Shown in pieces: positions 48,334 to 58,687 of a stretch of DNA of 64,000 bases (position 1 is its first letter; each line of letters opens with the position of its first letter). This DNA comes from Sphaerisporangium rubeum. Its GTDB lineage: Bacteria; Actinomycetota; Actinomycetes; Streptosporangiales; Streptosporangiaceae. The notes under the pieces were generated by a model, which was given only the letters and a program-made list of their open reading frames with translations, was not told the origin of the DNA and made no database searches. The DNA lies in the NCBI RefSeq assembly GCF_014207705.1, contig NZ_JACHIU010000001.1:1488001-1552000 (forward strand). Direction: 5' to 3'. A program made the translations under genes and the position numbers.

Positions 48334-49506
48334 ATGGCCACCATAGGTGAGCGAATCGTCAATCTTCGTAAGCGCCGTGGGATGAGTCAGGCAGAGCTTG
48401 CTGCCGTCTCGGGGGTGTCTGTTTCCCTGGTTCGCAAGTTGGAGCAAGGAGCGCGGTCGGATGTACGGCTGGAGACCGCGCGAAAACTGGCTGCCGCTCT
48501 ACGTGTACCGACGACTGTGCTCATCGTGGATCGCGGGGCCGATGAGGCGGACGTTCAGGCGGCCGGCCGTTGGGAGCCTGTGAGGCAAGCGCTGTACGGG
48601 CTCCGGAATCGGGGTGAGGAGTCGCCGACGGCCGATGGAGTATTGGCGGCGATGGACGCGTCGATGCCGCTCTGGCAAGGCGACAGCTACGGGGAACTGG
48701 CGGCGATGCTGCCGAAACTGCTGGCTGACGCGGATGTTCTCGTCGGGGAGGACCGTTCGCAGCGCGTTGTCCGATCTCGGTTGCTCCACCTCACGGGGTG
48801 GCTTCTCACGCAGAACCGGCAGTTCGAGGCGGCGGATCTTGCTCTGCGGCGAGGGCTCGATGACGCTGATGACCGACTCGACGCGGCGATGATCGTGAGC
48901 ACTCGATGCTGGCTCCTGTTACGTCGAGGACAGCTTGATGAGGCGCGGCGGTTGGCGGTCAGATGGGCCGACGATGTGGAGCCCCGCATGTCGCGTGCCA
49001 CTCCTCGGGAGTTGTCGGCGTGGGGGTGGTTGCTTCTGCGCGCGTCGGCGGCGGCTGTGCGTGACAACCGGCCGGAGGAGGCGCAGGACGCGATCCGGCT
49101 CGCTCGCACGGCTGCGGTCGCGGCCAGTCGTGACCATTCCCCGGACGGCGACTTCCTTCGTACGTTCGGGCCGGTCACTGTGGCGATGAAGCGGGCCGAG
49201 AACGCCATGGTGGAGGATCGTCCTGACGTGGTTCTGCGTATGTCTCGCAGCATTCCGACCAGCGATCTCGCTCCTACTTCGAACAACCGCAACCGGCATC
49301 TTCTGGATGTGGCGGAGGCTCACCGCCGGTCGCGTCAGTACGGCGAGGCGTTCGAGGTCCTGCGCCGTATCAGACATGACTCTCCGGAGTGGATCGTCAA
49401 TCAGCGCTACGCGAAAGCTATTCTTAATGGGATTTTTGCCGGCAAGCGCACTCCAGACCGGGATATGCGGGAGCTTGCCGATTTTGTCCGAATGGATGGT
49501 GAATAG
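48334..49506 (+). CDS. XRE-family transcriptional regulator with TPR-like region
   Basis: The 390-residue protein has an N-terminal helix-turn-helix (IVNLRKRRGMSQAELAAVSGVSVSLVRKLEQGA) and a C-terminal helical repeat region (LLHLTGWLLTQNRQFEAADLALRRGLDD, and so on) like TPR-bearing actinomycete regulators. In actinomycetes such proteins are often paired with HATPase or DUF397 partners; a HATPase gene follows 93 bp later. Base composition and codon use (CTT, CGT, GCT codons) are less GC-biased than the chromosome core. ATG 48334 is preferred because it begins the conserved domain. Confidence 0.88.
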   Translation: MATIGERIVNLRKRRGMSQAELAAVSGVSVSLVRKLEQGARSDVRLETARKLAAALRVPTTVLIVDRGADEADVQAAGRWEPVRQALYGLRNRGEESPTADGVLAAMDASMPLWQGDSYGELAAMLPKLLADADVLVGEDRSQRVVRSRLLHLTGWLLTQNRQFEAADLALRRGLDDADDRLDAAMIVSTRCWLLLRRGQLDEARRLAVRWADDVEPRMSRATPRELSAWGWLLLRASAAAVRDNRPEEAQDAIRLARTAAVAASRDHSPDGDFLRTFGPVTVAMKRAENAMVEDRPDVVLRMSRSIPTSDLAPTSNNRNRHLLDVAEAHRRSRQYGEAFEVLRRIRHDSPEWIVNQRYAKAILNGIFAGKRTPDRDMRELADFVRMDGE

Positions 49507-49599
49507 CGAGACACGGATGTGGCACTTCATCGCTCGTGACCCGTCGAGTGATACGAAGTCGATCTAGGCGTACGTGTCCGGTCCTCATAGCGTTTCCCC

Positions 49600-50121
49600 A
49601 TGGGAACGCAGACGGCGCCAGAGTATGAAGGCGACGAACGTGGGGAGCGATATTGGGGCCGTGGTCTCAGGGGAAAGCTTCTGGGGGTCATTCCTCTGGT
49701 GGGTTCGCCTCGATCGGTGGCGCGAGCGCGTGAGTATGTCAGAGGGAAACTCGGGGACGATCATCCCGCACTGGGGGACGTGATCCTGCTCGTGTCGGAG
49801 CTGGTGACCAATTCAGTGGTTCACTCGAAATCACGCGATGGCGGCCGGGTCACCCTGGCGCTGGCCGACTGCCACGACCGGATACATGTCGACGTCGTGG
49901 ACGAGGGTGGTGACTTCGTGCCGCACGTGGACCTGGACGGATTCGCGGAAGGTGGCCGAGGTCTCTTTCTGGTGGAGGCGATTTCCGATCGCTGGGGTGT
50001 TCACACGGATGACAAGGGCCGGACCGTCTGGTTCCAGGTGCTGTACCGGCGCCGTGACGCGACTGGCTGTGATGACCGGCAGGCGTCCGAGGAACATTCG
50101 GTACGGCATCGACGCACATGA
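49600..50121 (+). CDS. ATP-binding protein, anti-sigma-like HATPase
   Basis: The 173-residue protein is an RsbW/SpoIIAB-like HATPase_c_2 protein. It has the N-box LLVSELVTNSVVHS, a G1 segment VVDEGGDFVPHV and GGRGLFLVEAISDRWGV. These proteins, common in actinomycetes, act as anti-sigma factors or partner kinases. ATG 49600 is used. The preceding XRE gene suggests a regulator/partner module. Its composition is also lower in GC than the core. Confidence 0.9.
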   Translation: MGTQTAPEYEGDERGERYWGRGLRGKLLGVIPLVGSPRSVARAREYVRGKLGDDHPALGDVILLVSELVTNSVVHSKSRDGGRVTLALADCHDRIHVDVVDEGGDFVPHVDLDGFAEGGRGLFLVEAISDRWGVHTDDKGRTVWFQVLYRRRDATGCDDRQASEEHSVRHRRT

Positions 50122-50281
50122 CACCGTCGGCGGGGTCGGGAACCGCTCAAAGCGCGAAGCCCGGCCGACTCACCGTCCGGAGAGCTGCCGGGCTCACTTC
50201 TGCGGACTACTGTCCGCAGCGGTCTCATCATGCACTGTGAACGCGGGAAGGGTCAATCGGTGATCGACCCTTACAGACGCG

Positions 50282-50318
50282 GGTGCCTCCGGAGCGGCTG
50301 GGCCGCGCCGGAGGCACC
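50282..50318. terminator. Terminator between HATPase gene and GH62 gene
   Basis: GGTGCCTCCGGAGCGGC (50282-50298) pairs with GCCGCGCCGGAGGCACC (50302-50318) with one mismatch and a 3-base loop. It lies 16 bp from the GH62 stop on the minus strand and can serve both convergent genes. The rest of 50122-50333 holds no gene. Confidence 0.8.
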
Positions 50319-50333
50319 TTGGTCAACGAGGGG

Positions 50334-51833
50334 TCAGCGCTGCTGGGTCAGCAGGCCGGGGCGGTACGGCAGGAGGCCGTATTCGACGCCGTTGGAGCTC
50401 GGGCTGCGGCCCTGGTAGAGGAGCTGCAGCTGGCAGGGGTTGACGGTGAAGGTCTGGTCGGCGCTGGTGCGGATCAGTTCACCGTGGCTGATGTCGTCGG
50501 TCCAGGTGGCGCCGCTGTTGGCCTTGCCGGCGAACGGGTTGCTCTCGGTGGCGGCGTTCGCGGTCCAGGTGCCGCCGAGGCTGGTGGCGGTGAAGGAGCG
50601 GAAGTAGCGGCCTCGGGAGCCGATGGCCTCGACCAGCATGAGGTAGCGCTGCTGGCCCTGGAGCTTGTAGACCTGGACGGCCTCGAACAGGTTGTTCGTG
50701 GAGTCGCTCATGATGGTGGTGTAGTTGGAGCCGAAGTTGCCGGGGAAGTTGCCGATCGGCATGCTGGCCCGGTAGATCTTGCCGTTGTCACCGGCGAAGA
50801 ACAGGTACATGTTCTGGTCGTCGGCGATGAGGGTCTGGTCGATGGGGCCGGTGCCGGAGCCGGAGATGCTGCCGGTGAACAGGGGCTGTGCCGACGACCA
50901 GCCGTTGGGGTTGGTGGGGTTGGTGGAGGTCTTGTAGGAGAAGGCGGTGCCTCCCCACTGGTAGGCCAGCACCCAGATGTTCTTCGGCGCGAAGTAGAAC
51001 AGCGTCGGCGCGACGGTGCCCTGGTTCATGCCGGTCTGGGTGGCCGAGGCCATCTCCGACCAGTTGGTGAAGGTGCTGAAGTTCATCGAGCCCCAGCTGG
51101 AGCCGAAGTCGTGCGTGGTCGCGTACACCAGGTGCTTGCCCTGGTACGGCGCCACGGTGAAGTCCTTCAGCGACACCCAGCCCGACTTCGGCTGCGCGAG
51201 CGCACCGGTCGAGGTCCACCGGTACGACGACGGCAGCTGGCAGGTGCCGGTCGGCGTCGGGGTCGGCGTGGGGGTGGGGGTCGGCGTCGGCGTGGGAGTC
51301 GGCGTCGGGGTGGGGTTCGGGGTCGGGGTGATCGTCGGCGTGGGGCTCGGGGTGCCGGGGGTGCCGGTGCAGGCGACGCCGTTCAGGGAGAAGGACGTCG
51401 GCACGGAGGCGCTGCCGCTGGACGAGCCGTTGAAGCCGAAGTTGGTGCTGCCGCCGGAGGGGATGCTCCCGTTGTAGGAGACGTTGGTGGCGGTGACCGA
51501 CGAACCGGACTGGGTGTGGGTGGCGCTCCAGATGTTGGTGATCTGCTCACCGGAGCCGAAGGACCAGGTCAGCCGCCAGCCGTTGACCGCGTCACCGAGG
51601 TTGTTGATGGTGACGCTGGCGTTGAAGCCGCCGGGCCAGCTCGAACTGATGGTGTAGTCGACGCGGCAGGCGACGGCCGCCTGGGCCGGCTGGGTGGCCA
51701 GCAGGCCGCTTCCGGCGATCAGGAGCGGGATCGCGCCGATCGCGAGGCCGCGGCGGGAGACCGGGGGCCGTGCCGCGGGTGCGACGGCGGCGGCGGAGGG
51801 ACGCGGTGCGCGCGCTCTCCAGGGAAGACGCAT
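50334..51833 (-). CDS. Secreted CBM2-GH62 alpha-L-arabinofuranosidase
   Basis: The 499-residue protein has a Tat-type N-terminus ([18 protein letters not shown]), a family 2 carbohydrate-binding module (about residues 58-155; [27 protein letters not shown]), a Thr-Pro repeat linker (about 160-200) and a GH62 domain ([40 protein letters not shown]-like). GH62 enzymes remove arabinose side chains from arabinoxylan. ATG 51833 is preceded by AGGAGA; ATG 51848 is less likely. It is the second gene of the GH10-GH62 pair, 31 bp after the xylanase stop, and may be co-transcribed. The CBM2 binds cellulose or xylan. Confidence 0.93.
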   Translation of the reverse strand: MRLPWRARAPRPSAAAVAPAARPPVSRRGLAIGAIPLLIAGSGLLATQPAQAAVACRVDYTISSSWPGGFNASVTINNLGDAVNGWRLTWSFGSGEQITNIWSATHTQSGSSVTATNVSYNGSIPSGGSTNFGFNGSSSGSASVPTSFSLNGVACTGTPGTPSPTPTITPTPNPTPTPTPTPTPTPTPTPTPTPTGTCQLPSSYRWTSTGALAQPKSGWVSLKDFTVAPYQGKHLVYATTHDFGSSWGSMNFSTFTNWSEMASATQTGMNQGTVAPTLFYFAPKNIWVLAYQWGGTAFSYKTSTNPTNPNGWSSAQPLFTGSISGSGTGPIDQTLIADDQNMYLFFAGDNGKIYRASMPIGNFPGNFGSNYTTIMSDSTNNLFEAVQVYKLQGQQRYLMLVEAIGSRGRYFRSFTATSLGGTWTANAATESNPFAGKANSGATWTDDISHGELIRTSADQTFTVNPCQLQLLYQGRSPSSNGVEYGLLPYRPGLLTQQR

Positions 51834-51864
51834 CTGAATTCTCCTCATCGTGGGTCAGCCGCCG

Positions 51865-53316
<1,452 letters not shown>

Positions 53317-53455
53317 TCACGGAATGCGTGGACACGTGAGGAGGGTCACCCCACGCGATCGACGCCGCGTCCCGTGATCGGGGAACGCACACCACAAGGG
53401 CGTCGCGAGCGGCGAGCTCCGCCGTGCGCCACCACACGGCAAGAGAAATCGGCTC

Positions 53456-53509
53456 GTTGACACAGTTTGGAAACGGTTGTGAAATGTGTCAACCCACGGA
53501 GAAAGTTTC
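53456..53509 (-). promoter_or_regulatory. Xylanase promoter with inverted repeats
   Basis: On the minus strand, TTGACA (53487-53492) and CAAACT (53464-53469) are spaced by 17 bases. A 9-bp inverted repeat GTTGACACA/TGTGTCAAC (53456-53464, 53485-53493) encloses the spacer. The spacer holds the LacI-operator-like GGAAACGGTT. Just upstream, GAAAGTTTC (53501-53509) matches the GAAA-N-TTTC element seen near Streptomyces xylanase genes, as I recall it. The expected 5' UTR is about 160 nt. Confidence 0.65.
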
Positions 53510-53689
53510 AGACCACCAGCTCGCCGGCCGCACGGAATCAGTCTGATAACACCTGATGAACCGCGCGCGTCCCGCCGGCCCCCCGCGAGCGCCGTGCGCC
53601 GCCCTTGACGGCGCTGCCGCGTCTCGTATTGGCTCCGGCGTGCCACCACCGCCATTCGGCGGAGCACGAAACGCCACAGTAAGCCAGTA

Positions 53690-53703
53690 TGTGAGCGCTA
53701 ACA
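53690..53703. promoter_or_regulatory. LacI-type operator candidate
   Basis: TGTGAGCGCTAACA is a 14-bp near-perfect palindrome of the AGCGCT-centred class recognised by many LacI-family sugar repressors. It lies about 390 bp upstream of the xylanase gene in non-coding DNA. Confidence 0.6.
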
Positions 53704-53850
53704 GCCAGCCGGGTTCCACTGCCCGGCGGCCATGGTGGGGGGCGGCCCGGGGCAGACACCACGCCTTGGGGCCGTCCTCGCCGTTCGGCGCTGTCACGAC
53801 AGGAGGTGACCGTTCAGGCCGGCGGTACGCCGCCACATCCGAGCTGCATC

Positions 53851-53864
53851 GTGTTAACGCTCAC
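53851..53864. promoter_or_regulatory. Second LacI-type operator candidate
   Basis: GTGTTAACGCTCAC has the same TGTTA...GCTCAC arms as the site at 53690-53703, with a less perfect centre. It lies between the xylanase region and the hydrolase remnant. No intact gene starts nearby. The remaining part of 53296-53945 holds nothing else I can support. Confidence 0.45.
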
Positions 53865-53945
53865 TCCGCCTCCTACGAGGGGTGCGGATACGTCACGAGA
53901 CCTCTACCTCAGGCGCGGCCAGAAGGCGTACGGTCACGGTGTGCC

Positions 53946-54215
53946 TCATGTGTGCGAGAACTTCAGCAACAACTCGTTCCACTGCTCGTGATGGGTGAGC
54001 GGAGCGCCGTGCGGGGCCTCGGGAATGGTCGCCACCGTGAGCGCGGGAACGACAGCGGTGAGCCGGGCCGTGGACTCGTCCGGTGGTATGAAGGCGTCCG
54101 CCTCGGCCTGCACGAGCAACGCCGGCACGGTGAGGCGGGTGAGATGCTCGCCGGGGGCCGCGCCGGCCCACGCCGTCAAGGAGTCGGCGGTCGCCTTCGG
54201 GGAGGCGGCGGACGC
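53946..54215 (-). pseudogene. Remnant of an alpha/beta hydrolase (C-terminal part)
   Basis: The frame translates to SLTAWAGAAPGEHLTRLTVP and continues with PALLVQAEADAFIPPDEST and IPEAPHGAPLTHHEQW. These are the late part of an alpha/beta hydrolase, with the acid residue region (EADAFIP) and the catalytic His (PHGAPLTH). The nucleophile Ser domain and N-terminus are absent; an in-frame TAG at 54216 ends the previous fragment. No start with a ribosome site is seen. Confidence 0.7.
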
Positions 54216-54312
54216 CTAGTGCAGATGGTAGAGCCGGGTGCGCTCGTCCAGCACGCAGAGGCCGTCGACCGAGAAGTACCGCAGCAGCAGGTCGTCCAGC
54301 TCGGTCAGATGA
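54216..54312 (-). pseudogene. C-terminal fragment of an unknown protein
   Basis: The same frame as the hydrolase remnant, upstream of the TAG at 54216, reads HLTELDDLLLRYFSVDGLCV and then LDERTRLYHLH. It looks like the C-terminal 30 residues of a real protein, with high GC3, but I do not recognise it. It breaks off at the junction with the LuxR remnant near 54310. Confidence 0.45.
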
Positions 54313-54319
54313 CTGCACC

Positions 54320-55438
54320 TTGAGGAAACGTGGCGGCAGCGGTCTCGCCGTCAAGGCCATGCGCCGCGCGGCGGCCCTCACCCCGGACCCGGCGGACCGG
54401 GCCAGGCGCCTGTCCTACGCGGCGGAGCTCGCGGGGGAGTCCGGCCAGCTCGACCTGGCGCAGCAACTGCTCGACGAGGCGCGGCGCGACCTCGACGACC
54501 CCGTGCGGGCCGTGGCCACCAGGGCCCAGATCCTCATGCTGCGTGACGGCGACCTCGACGCCGCGCGCCGCCTGCTGCGCGGCGCCGGTGGCGCGGGCCT
54601 CATGGCCAGGGTGATCGCCGCCTCGTACGCGCAGGATCCCGAGGAGTGGGCCGAGGTGACCGCGGTGGTGGCCGGCTGCGACGACGAGCACGTGCGCCTG
54701 CTGCACGACGTGTACCTCGGCGCCGGCCCGGCGGCCCGCGTGCGCGCGGCGTTCGACGCGCTGCCGGGTGACGCGCCGCCTGGCCAGGTGGCCGCGCTGT
54801 GCCGCGCCGCCACCTGGCTCGCCGCGCACGACCACTTCCTCGCCGGTCAGTGGGACGACGCCGAGACCGCCGCCGGCGCCGGGCTCGACCTGTGTGTGCG
54901 GCACGACCTGGAACTGCTCGCGCACGACCTGCGGTGCGGCCTCGGCTGGATCGCGGCGGCCCGCGGCGACGCCGACAGCGCCAGGGAGTACAGCCGCACC
55001 GTCGAGCAGTGGGCCGCGCCGCGTGGCAGCGCGCCGCACCTGTCGCTGTCGGCGCGCAACCTGGAGGCCGCCGCGATGGCGCACGGCGACTACGAGACCG
55101 CGTACGGACACTGGACCTCGATCAGCGCTCCCGGGGTCATCGAACCCCACGAGTCGTACGCGCCGTGGGCCGTGCTCGACCTGGTGGAGTCGGCGGTGCG
55201 CACCGGCAGGACGGCCGAGGCCAGGCCCGGAGCCGCAGCCGGCCTGACCGCGCAGCAACTGGAGGTGGCACGCCTCGCGGTCTCCGGCCTGAGCAACAAG
55301 GAGATCGGCGAGAAACTGTTCCTGTCGTCCCGCACGGTCAGCGCGCACGTGTACGGGATCTTCCCCAAACTCGGCATCACCTCCCGTGCCGCACTGCGGG
55401 ACGCGCTCGACGGCGCGCCGCCGGATGTAGTCATCTGA
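54320..55438 (+). pseudogene. Truncated LuxR-family regulator (LAL type)
   Basis: The frame of 372 codons has TPR-like helical repeats (AMRRAAALTPDPADRARRLS, FLAGQWDDAETAAG) and a C-terminal LuxR helix-turn-helix (LTAQQLEVARLAVSGLSNKEIGEKLFLSSRTVSAHVYG). The usual LAL regulator is about 900 residues with an N-terminal AAA ATPase; that half is missing. RTAEARPGAAAGLTAQQ also joins two segments that are normally separated by about 80 residues. The gene therefore has both an N-terminal loss and an internal deletion. A weak chance remains that the HTH fragment is still expressed. Confidence 0.7.
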
Positions 55439-55512
55439 CAGATTCGGGATCTCGGTCCCCGGCCGATGCTCGTGTCGTGACGCCGACCCCGGCACCGACA
55501 CGAGGAGAGATC

Positions 55513-56322
55513 ATGACCGTCCACCCCCGGCACCGGGCACTGAGCCTGCTGATCGCCGCATTGACCCTGGTGCTCGGCCTGACCGCCGCCGTGGCCCCCG
55601 CCTCCGCCACCCGAACACCCCCGGCCAAACCGACGATCGTGCTCGTCCACGGGGTCTTCGCCGACGCCTCCGGGTGGAACGCCACGATCACCGCGTTGCA
55701 GGCGGCCGGCTTCCCCGTGATCGCCCCCGCCAACCCGCTGCGCGACCTCACCAGCGACGCCGAGTACATCTCCAGCGTCGTCGACACCATCACCGGGCCG
55801 GTCATCCTGGTCGGCCACTCCTACGGCGGCGCCGTCATCACCAACGCCGCACGCGGCCACGCCAACGTCAAGGCCCTGGTGTACGTCGCCGCGTTCGCAC
55901 CGGACGAAGGGGAGAACATCCTGCAGATCGCCGATTCGTACCCCGGCGGCAAACTGTCCTCGTCCCTGCTCACCCGGCCGTTCCCCGGCGGCGTCGACGG
56001 CTACATCGACCCGGCCAAGTTCCGCGAGGTGTTCGCCGCCGACCTCCCCGCCTCCGTCACCCGCCTGATGGCCGCCACCCAGCGGCCCGGCAGCCTCGGC
56101 GGTCTGAGCATGGCGAGCGGCGTCCCCGCCTGGAAGACCGTCCCGTCCTGGTTCGTCATCCCGACCGCCGACTACGCGATCCCGCCGGCCGCGCAGCGCT
56201 TCATGGCCCAGCGCGCCGGCGGCAAGGTCACCGAGGTCAAGGGTGCCTCCCACGTGGTCATGCAGTCCCGTCCCGACACGGTCGTGAAGCAGATCCTCGC
56301 CGCCTGCACCGCCACCCGCTGA
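55513..56322 (+). CDS. Secreted alpha/beta hydrolase
   Basis: The 269-residue enzyme has a signal peptide (LSLLIAALTLVLGLTAAVAPASA) and an alpha/beta hydrolase fold. It has an oxyanion HG at IVLVHGVFADASGW, nucleophile elbow VGHSYGGAVI, acid in PTADYAIPP and catalytic His in KGASHVVM. It resembles esterases of the salicylate-esterase/EstC group, but the substrate is not determined. ATG 55513 follows GAGGAGA. The GHSYGG and signal are complete, so it is an intact gene next to the decayed ones. Confidence 0.93.
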   Translation: MTVHPRHRALSLLIAALTLVLGLTAAVAPASATRTPPAKPTIVLVHGVFADASGWNATITALQAAGFPVIAPANPLRDLTSDAEYISSVVDTITGPVILVGHSYGGAVITNAARGHANVKALVYVAAFAPDEGENILQIADSYPGGKLSSSLLTRPFPGGVDGYIDPAKFREVFAADLPASVTRLMAATQRPGSLGGLSMASGVPAWKTVPSWFVIPTADYAIPPAAQRFMAQRAGGKVTEVKGASHVVMQSRPDTVVKQILAACTATR

Positions 56323-56336
56323 TCCCCTGAGACGAC

Positions 56337-56364
56337 GGCCCGGTCCCCGATGCGGGGCCGGGCC
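56337..56364 (+). terminator. Terminator after the alpha/beta hydrolase
   Basis: GGCCCGGTCCCC pairs with GGGGCCGGGCC (one bulged T) around a GATGC loop, 14 bp after the stop. Confidence 0.8.
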
Positions 56365-56489
56365 CTCACGCGTCCCCGCTCCGCCGGCCGCTCGGCGTAC
56401 GGCACGCGACAAACCCGGCGACACCGGCGGTCACCCCCGAGATGCCGTGCTCCGGCCGTGAACCCCGGCGTTCACACACGGCGACCTAA

Positions 56490-56600
56490 GGCGGCGCGAG
56501 CCGGTGTCTCGCCGGAGGCGGGTCTTTTCGGCGCCGGCGCGGTGGGACGTGGTGCGGTGAATTCGGCGCCTTGTGCGGCGGCCGGCCGGGGTCGTGGTGC
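56490..56600. repeat. Dispersed repeat copy, shared with the window's left end
   Basis: GGCGCCGGCGCGGTGGGACG, then GTGGTGCGGTGAATTCGGCG, at about 56530-56570 matches the core at 270-310, including the ATTCGGCGCCT.GT.CGGCGG end, with few changes. It lies in the gap (56323-56656) before the DUF6350 gene. Apart from this and the terminator, the gap shows no gene. Confidence 0.7.
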
Positions 56601-56656
56601 GACACGCGGGGTGATGTGCGGGTGCCTGATGGAGCGGGCTGCGAAAATCGGGTACC

Positions 56657-58246
56657 GTGACGGCCCTTTTCGATCAACTGCGAGCGGGACCGCGAGGTGT
56701 GCTCGGACGGAGTTCCGCCGGGGACGACGACGAGACGCGTCGTCCGTTGCCGGTGTCCGGCATGCTGGCGGCGGCGTGGACGCTCGGGGTCGGGGTGGCG
56801 GTGCTCACCACGGTCACGCTGGTCGGGTGGATCGCGGCGCCACGAGGGGCCTTCGGCCAGGGGGTCGCGGAGGTGTTCCGTGCGGCCTGTCAGGTGTGGC
56901 TGGCCGCGCACCACGCGGGGTTCGCGATCCCAGGCGGAGGTGTGGGACTGCTGCCGCTCGGGCTGACGGTGCTTCCCGCGGCGCTGCTGTACCGCGCGGG
57001 GCTGTGGATGGCGAGGGACGCCGATCTGCGGCTGCGACTGCCGGCCCGCCTTCCCAAAGGCAGCACCAAGGACCTGGCGAACGCTCGTCGTCGCGCTCAG
57101 CTCGTGGTCATCGCCAGAGCGGGGGTCTCGCTGGCCGCGCCGTACGCGATGCTCGCCGGCGTCGTCGCGCTCATCGCGAAGAACGACCTGACGCAGCCGT
57201 ACGTCGGGGAGGTGCTGCTGAGCCACCTCGTGCTGGCGTTCGCCGCCGGTTCGCTGGCCACGGCGCGGACGATCGGGCCGTGGCGGTCCATGGTGCGGCT
57301 CCTGCCGGAACGGCCGAGAGCGCTGGTGGCGGGTACGGCGGTGGCGCTGCTGATCATGCTCGGAGCGGGGCTCGTGCTCGTGCTCGTGGCGCTGGCCGCC
57401 GGGTTCGGCCAGGTGCGGGAGCTGTCGGAGTTCCTGGCGCCTGGGGTCGTCGGTGGCGTGCTGTTGCTGCTCATGCAGGCGCTGTACCTGCCGAACCTGG
57501 TGATCTGGGGGATGGCGTACCTCAGCGGGCCCGGGTTCCAGATCGGGACGGGGACGTTGATCGCGCCGACCGGGGTGCAGCTCGGGTCGGTGCCGGCGCT
57601 GCCGGTGCTCGGTGCGCTGCCTGAGCCGGGGACGACGTCACCGCTGCTCATGACGGTGCTGGCGCTGCCGTTCGTCGCGGGGATCGCGGCGGGGGTCGTG
57701 GTCGCGCGCATGGCCCCCACCCCGCAGTTCGAGTCGGCGCCGCTGTGGGGGTTCGGCTGCGGGCTCGCCACCGGCGTGTCGGCCGGGTTGCTGGCCGCTC
57801 TGGCCGGCGGCCCGCTCGGCGGGGCCCGTCTGTCGGCGGTCGGCCCCTCGGCCTGGGAGGTCTCCCTGTCGGTCACCCTTGAGGTGGGGGTGGCCGCGGG
57901 GATCTCGGCCGGCCTGGTCAACTGGTGGTCGATGTTCCGTGGAGCTCGTACGGCCCCCGCTCCTGTCCGGATGGCCGACGAGGTCCTCTCCAAGGTCACC
58001 GCAAAGATCAAGCCGTCCCCCGACCTCCCCGGCCACTGGATGGACGCCACCGAGGCCGCCACCCAGCCCCTTCCCGCCATCCGCGCCGACTGGAGCGACG
58101 AACACACCCCCTTCGGCCCCGACATCCCGCGTCCCGCACGACCCCTGTCCACCGCCCCGCCCCGGGACGACATCGTGGACGAGACCGACGACCGCGGCGG
58201 CCACGTCATCTACGTCGACCCCTACGCCTGGGACCGCGATCCCTGA
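56657..58246 (+). CDS. DUF6350 polytopic membrane protein
   Basis: The 529-residue protein has about ten to eleven hydrophobic helices (such as LAAAWTLGVGVAVLTTVTLV and AVALLIMLGAGLVLVLVALA) and a polar, Pro-rich C-terminal tail of about 90 residues. Members of this family sit next to purN in actinobacteria, but their function is unknown. GTG 56657 gives the N-terminus TALFDQLRAGPRG. The C-terminus ends YVDPYAWDRDP. It is separated from purN by two small minus-strand genes. Confidence 0.85.
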   Translation: MTALFDQLRAGPRGVLGRSSAGDDDETRRPLPVSGMLAAAWTLGVGVAVLTTVTLVGWIAAPRGAFGQGVAEVFRAACQVWLAAHHAGFAIPGGGVGLLPLGLTVLPAALLYRAGLWMARDADLRLRLPARLPKGSTKDLANARRRAQLVVIARAGVSLAAPYAMLAGVVALIAKNDLTQPYVGEVLLSHLVLAFAAGSLATARTIGPWRSMVRLLPERPRALVAGTAVALLIMLGAGLVLVLVALAAGFGQVRELSEFLAPGVVGGVLLLLMQALYLPNLVIWGMAYLSGPGFQIGTGTLIAPTGVQLGSVPALPVLGALPEPGTTSPLLMTVLALPFVAGIAAGVVVARMAPTPQFESAPLWGFGCGLATGVSAGLLAALAGGPLGGARLSAVGPSAWEVSLSVTLEVGVAAGISAGLVNWWSMFRGARTAPAPVRMADEVLSKVTAKIKPSPDLPGHWMDATEAATQPLPAIRADWSDEHTPFGPDIPRPARPLSTAPPRDDIVDETDDRGGHVIYVDPYAWDRDP

Positions 58247-58275
58247 CCGTACGGCCGCCGTGCGACGGCGCGTGG

Positions 58276-58569
58276 TCAGGTGTGCGCTCGCAGGCCCTTG
58301 CCGCTGGGGGAGGGCTCCAGGAGGAGTTGGTCGGGGTAGCACCAGGCCCAGTCCTCGCCGGGCTCGAAGCTCTCGGCCAGGGGGTGGGTGGTGGCGTGGA
58401 AGTGTGCGGTGGCGTGGCGGTTGGGGGAGGAGTCGCAGCAGCCTACGTGGCCGCAGGTGAGGCAGGTGCGGAGGTGGACCCAGCGGGAACCGGTGGCCAG
58501 GCAGTCCTCGCAGCCGGCGGGGGTGCTGGGTTCCACGCTCTGGACGAGGTCGGTGTGAGAACAGGTCAT
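58276..58569 (-). CDS. UBP-type zinc finger protein
   Basis: The 97-residue protein is almost entirely a UBP-type (ubiquitin carboxyl-terminal hydrolase-like) zinc finger. Cysteines and histidines are in CSHTD, GCEDCLATGS, LRTCLTCGHVGCCDS and NRHATAHFHATTHPL. Single-domain bacterial forms are common in actinobacteria, with unknown role. ATG 58569 is used. Minus-strand, between DUF6350 and purN. Confidence 0.93.
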   Translation of the reverse strand: MTCSHTDLVQSVEPSTPAGCEDCLATGSRWVHLRTCLTCGHVGCCDSSPNRHATAHFHATTHPLAESFEPGEDWAWCYPDQLLLEPSPSGKGLRAHT

Positions 58570-58687
58570 AGTGGTGCTCCTAGGGCCGGTGTGGGCTCTC
58601 AGGGCCTCATTGCTACGAGAGCCCCGACTGGTACAAGGAACGGCGACAGACCGGATATTTCCGCGACGGAGTATCGGGAGTGCGAGG

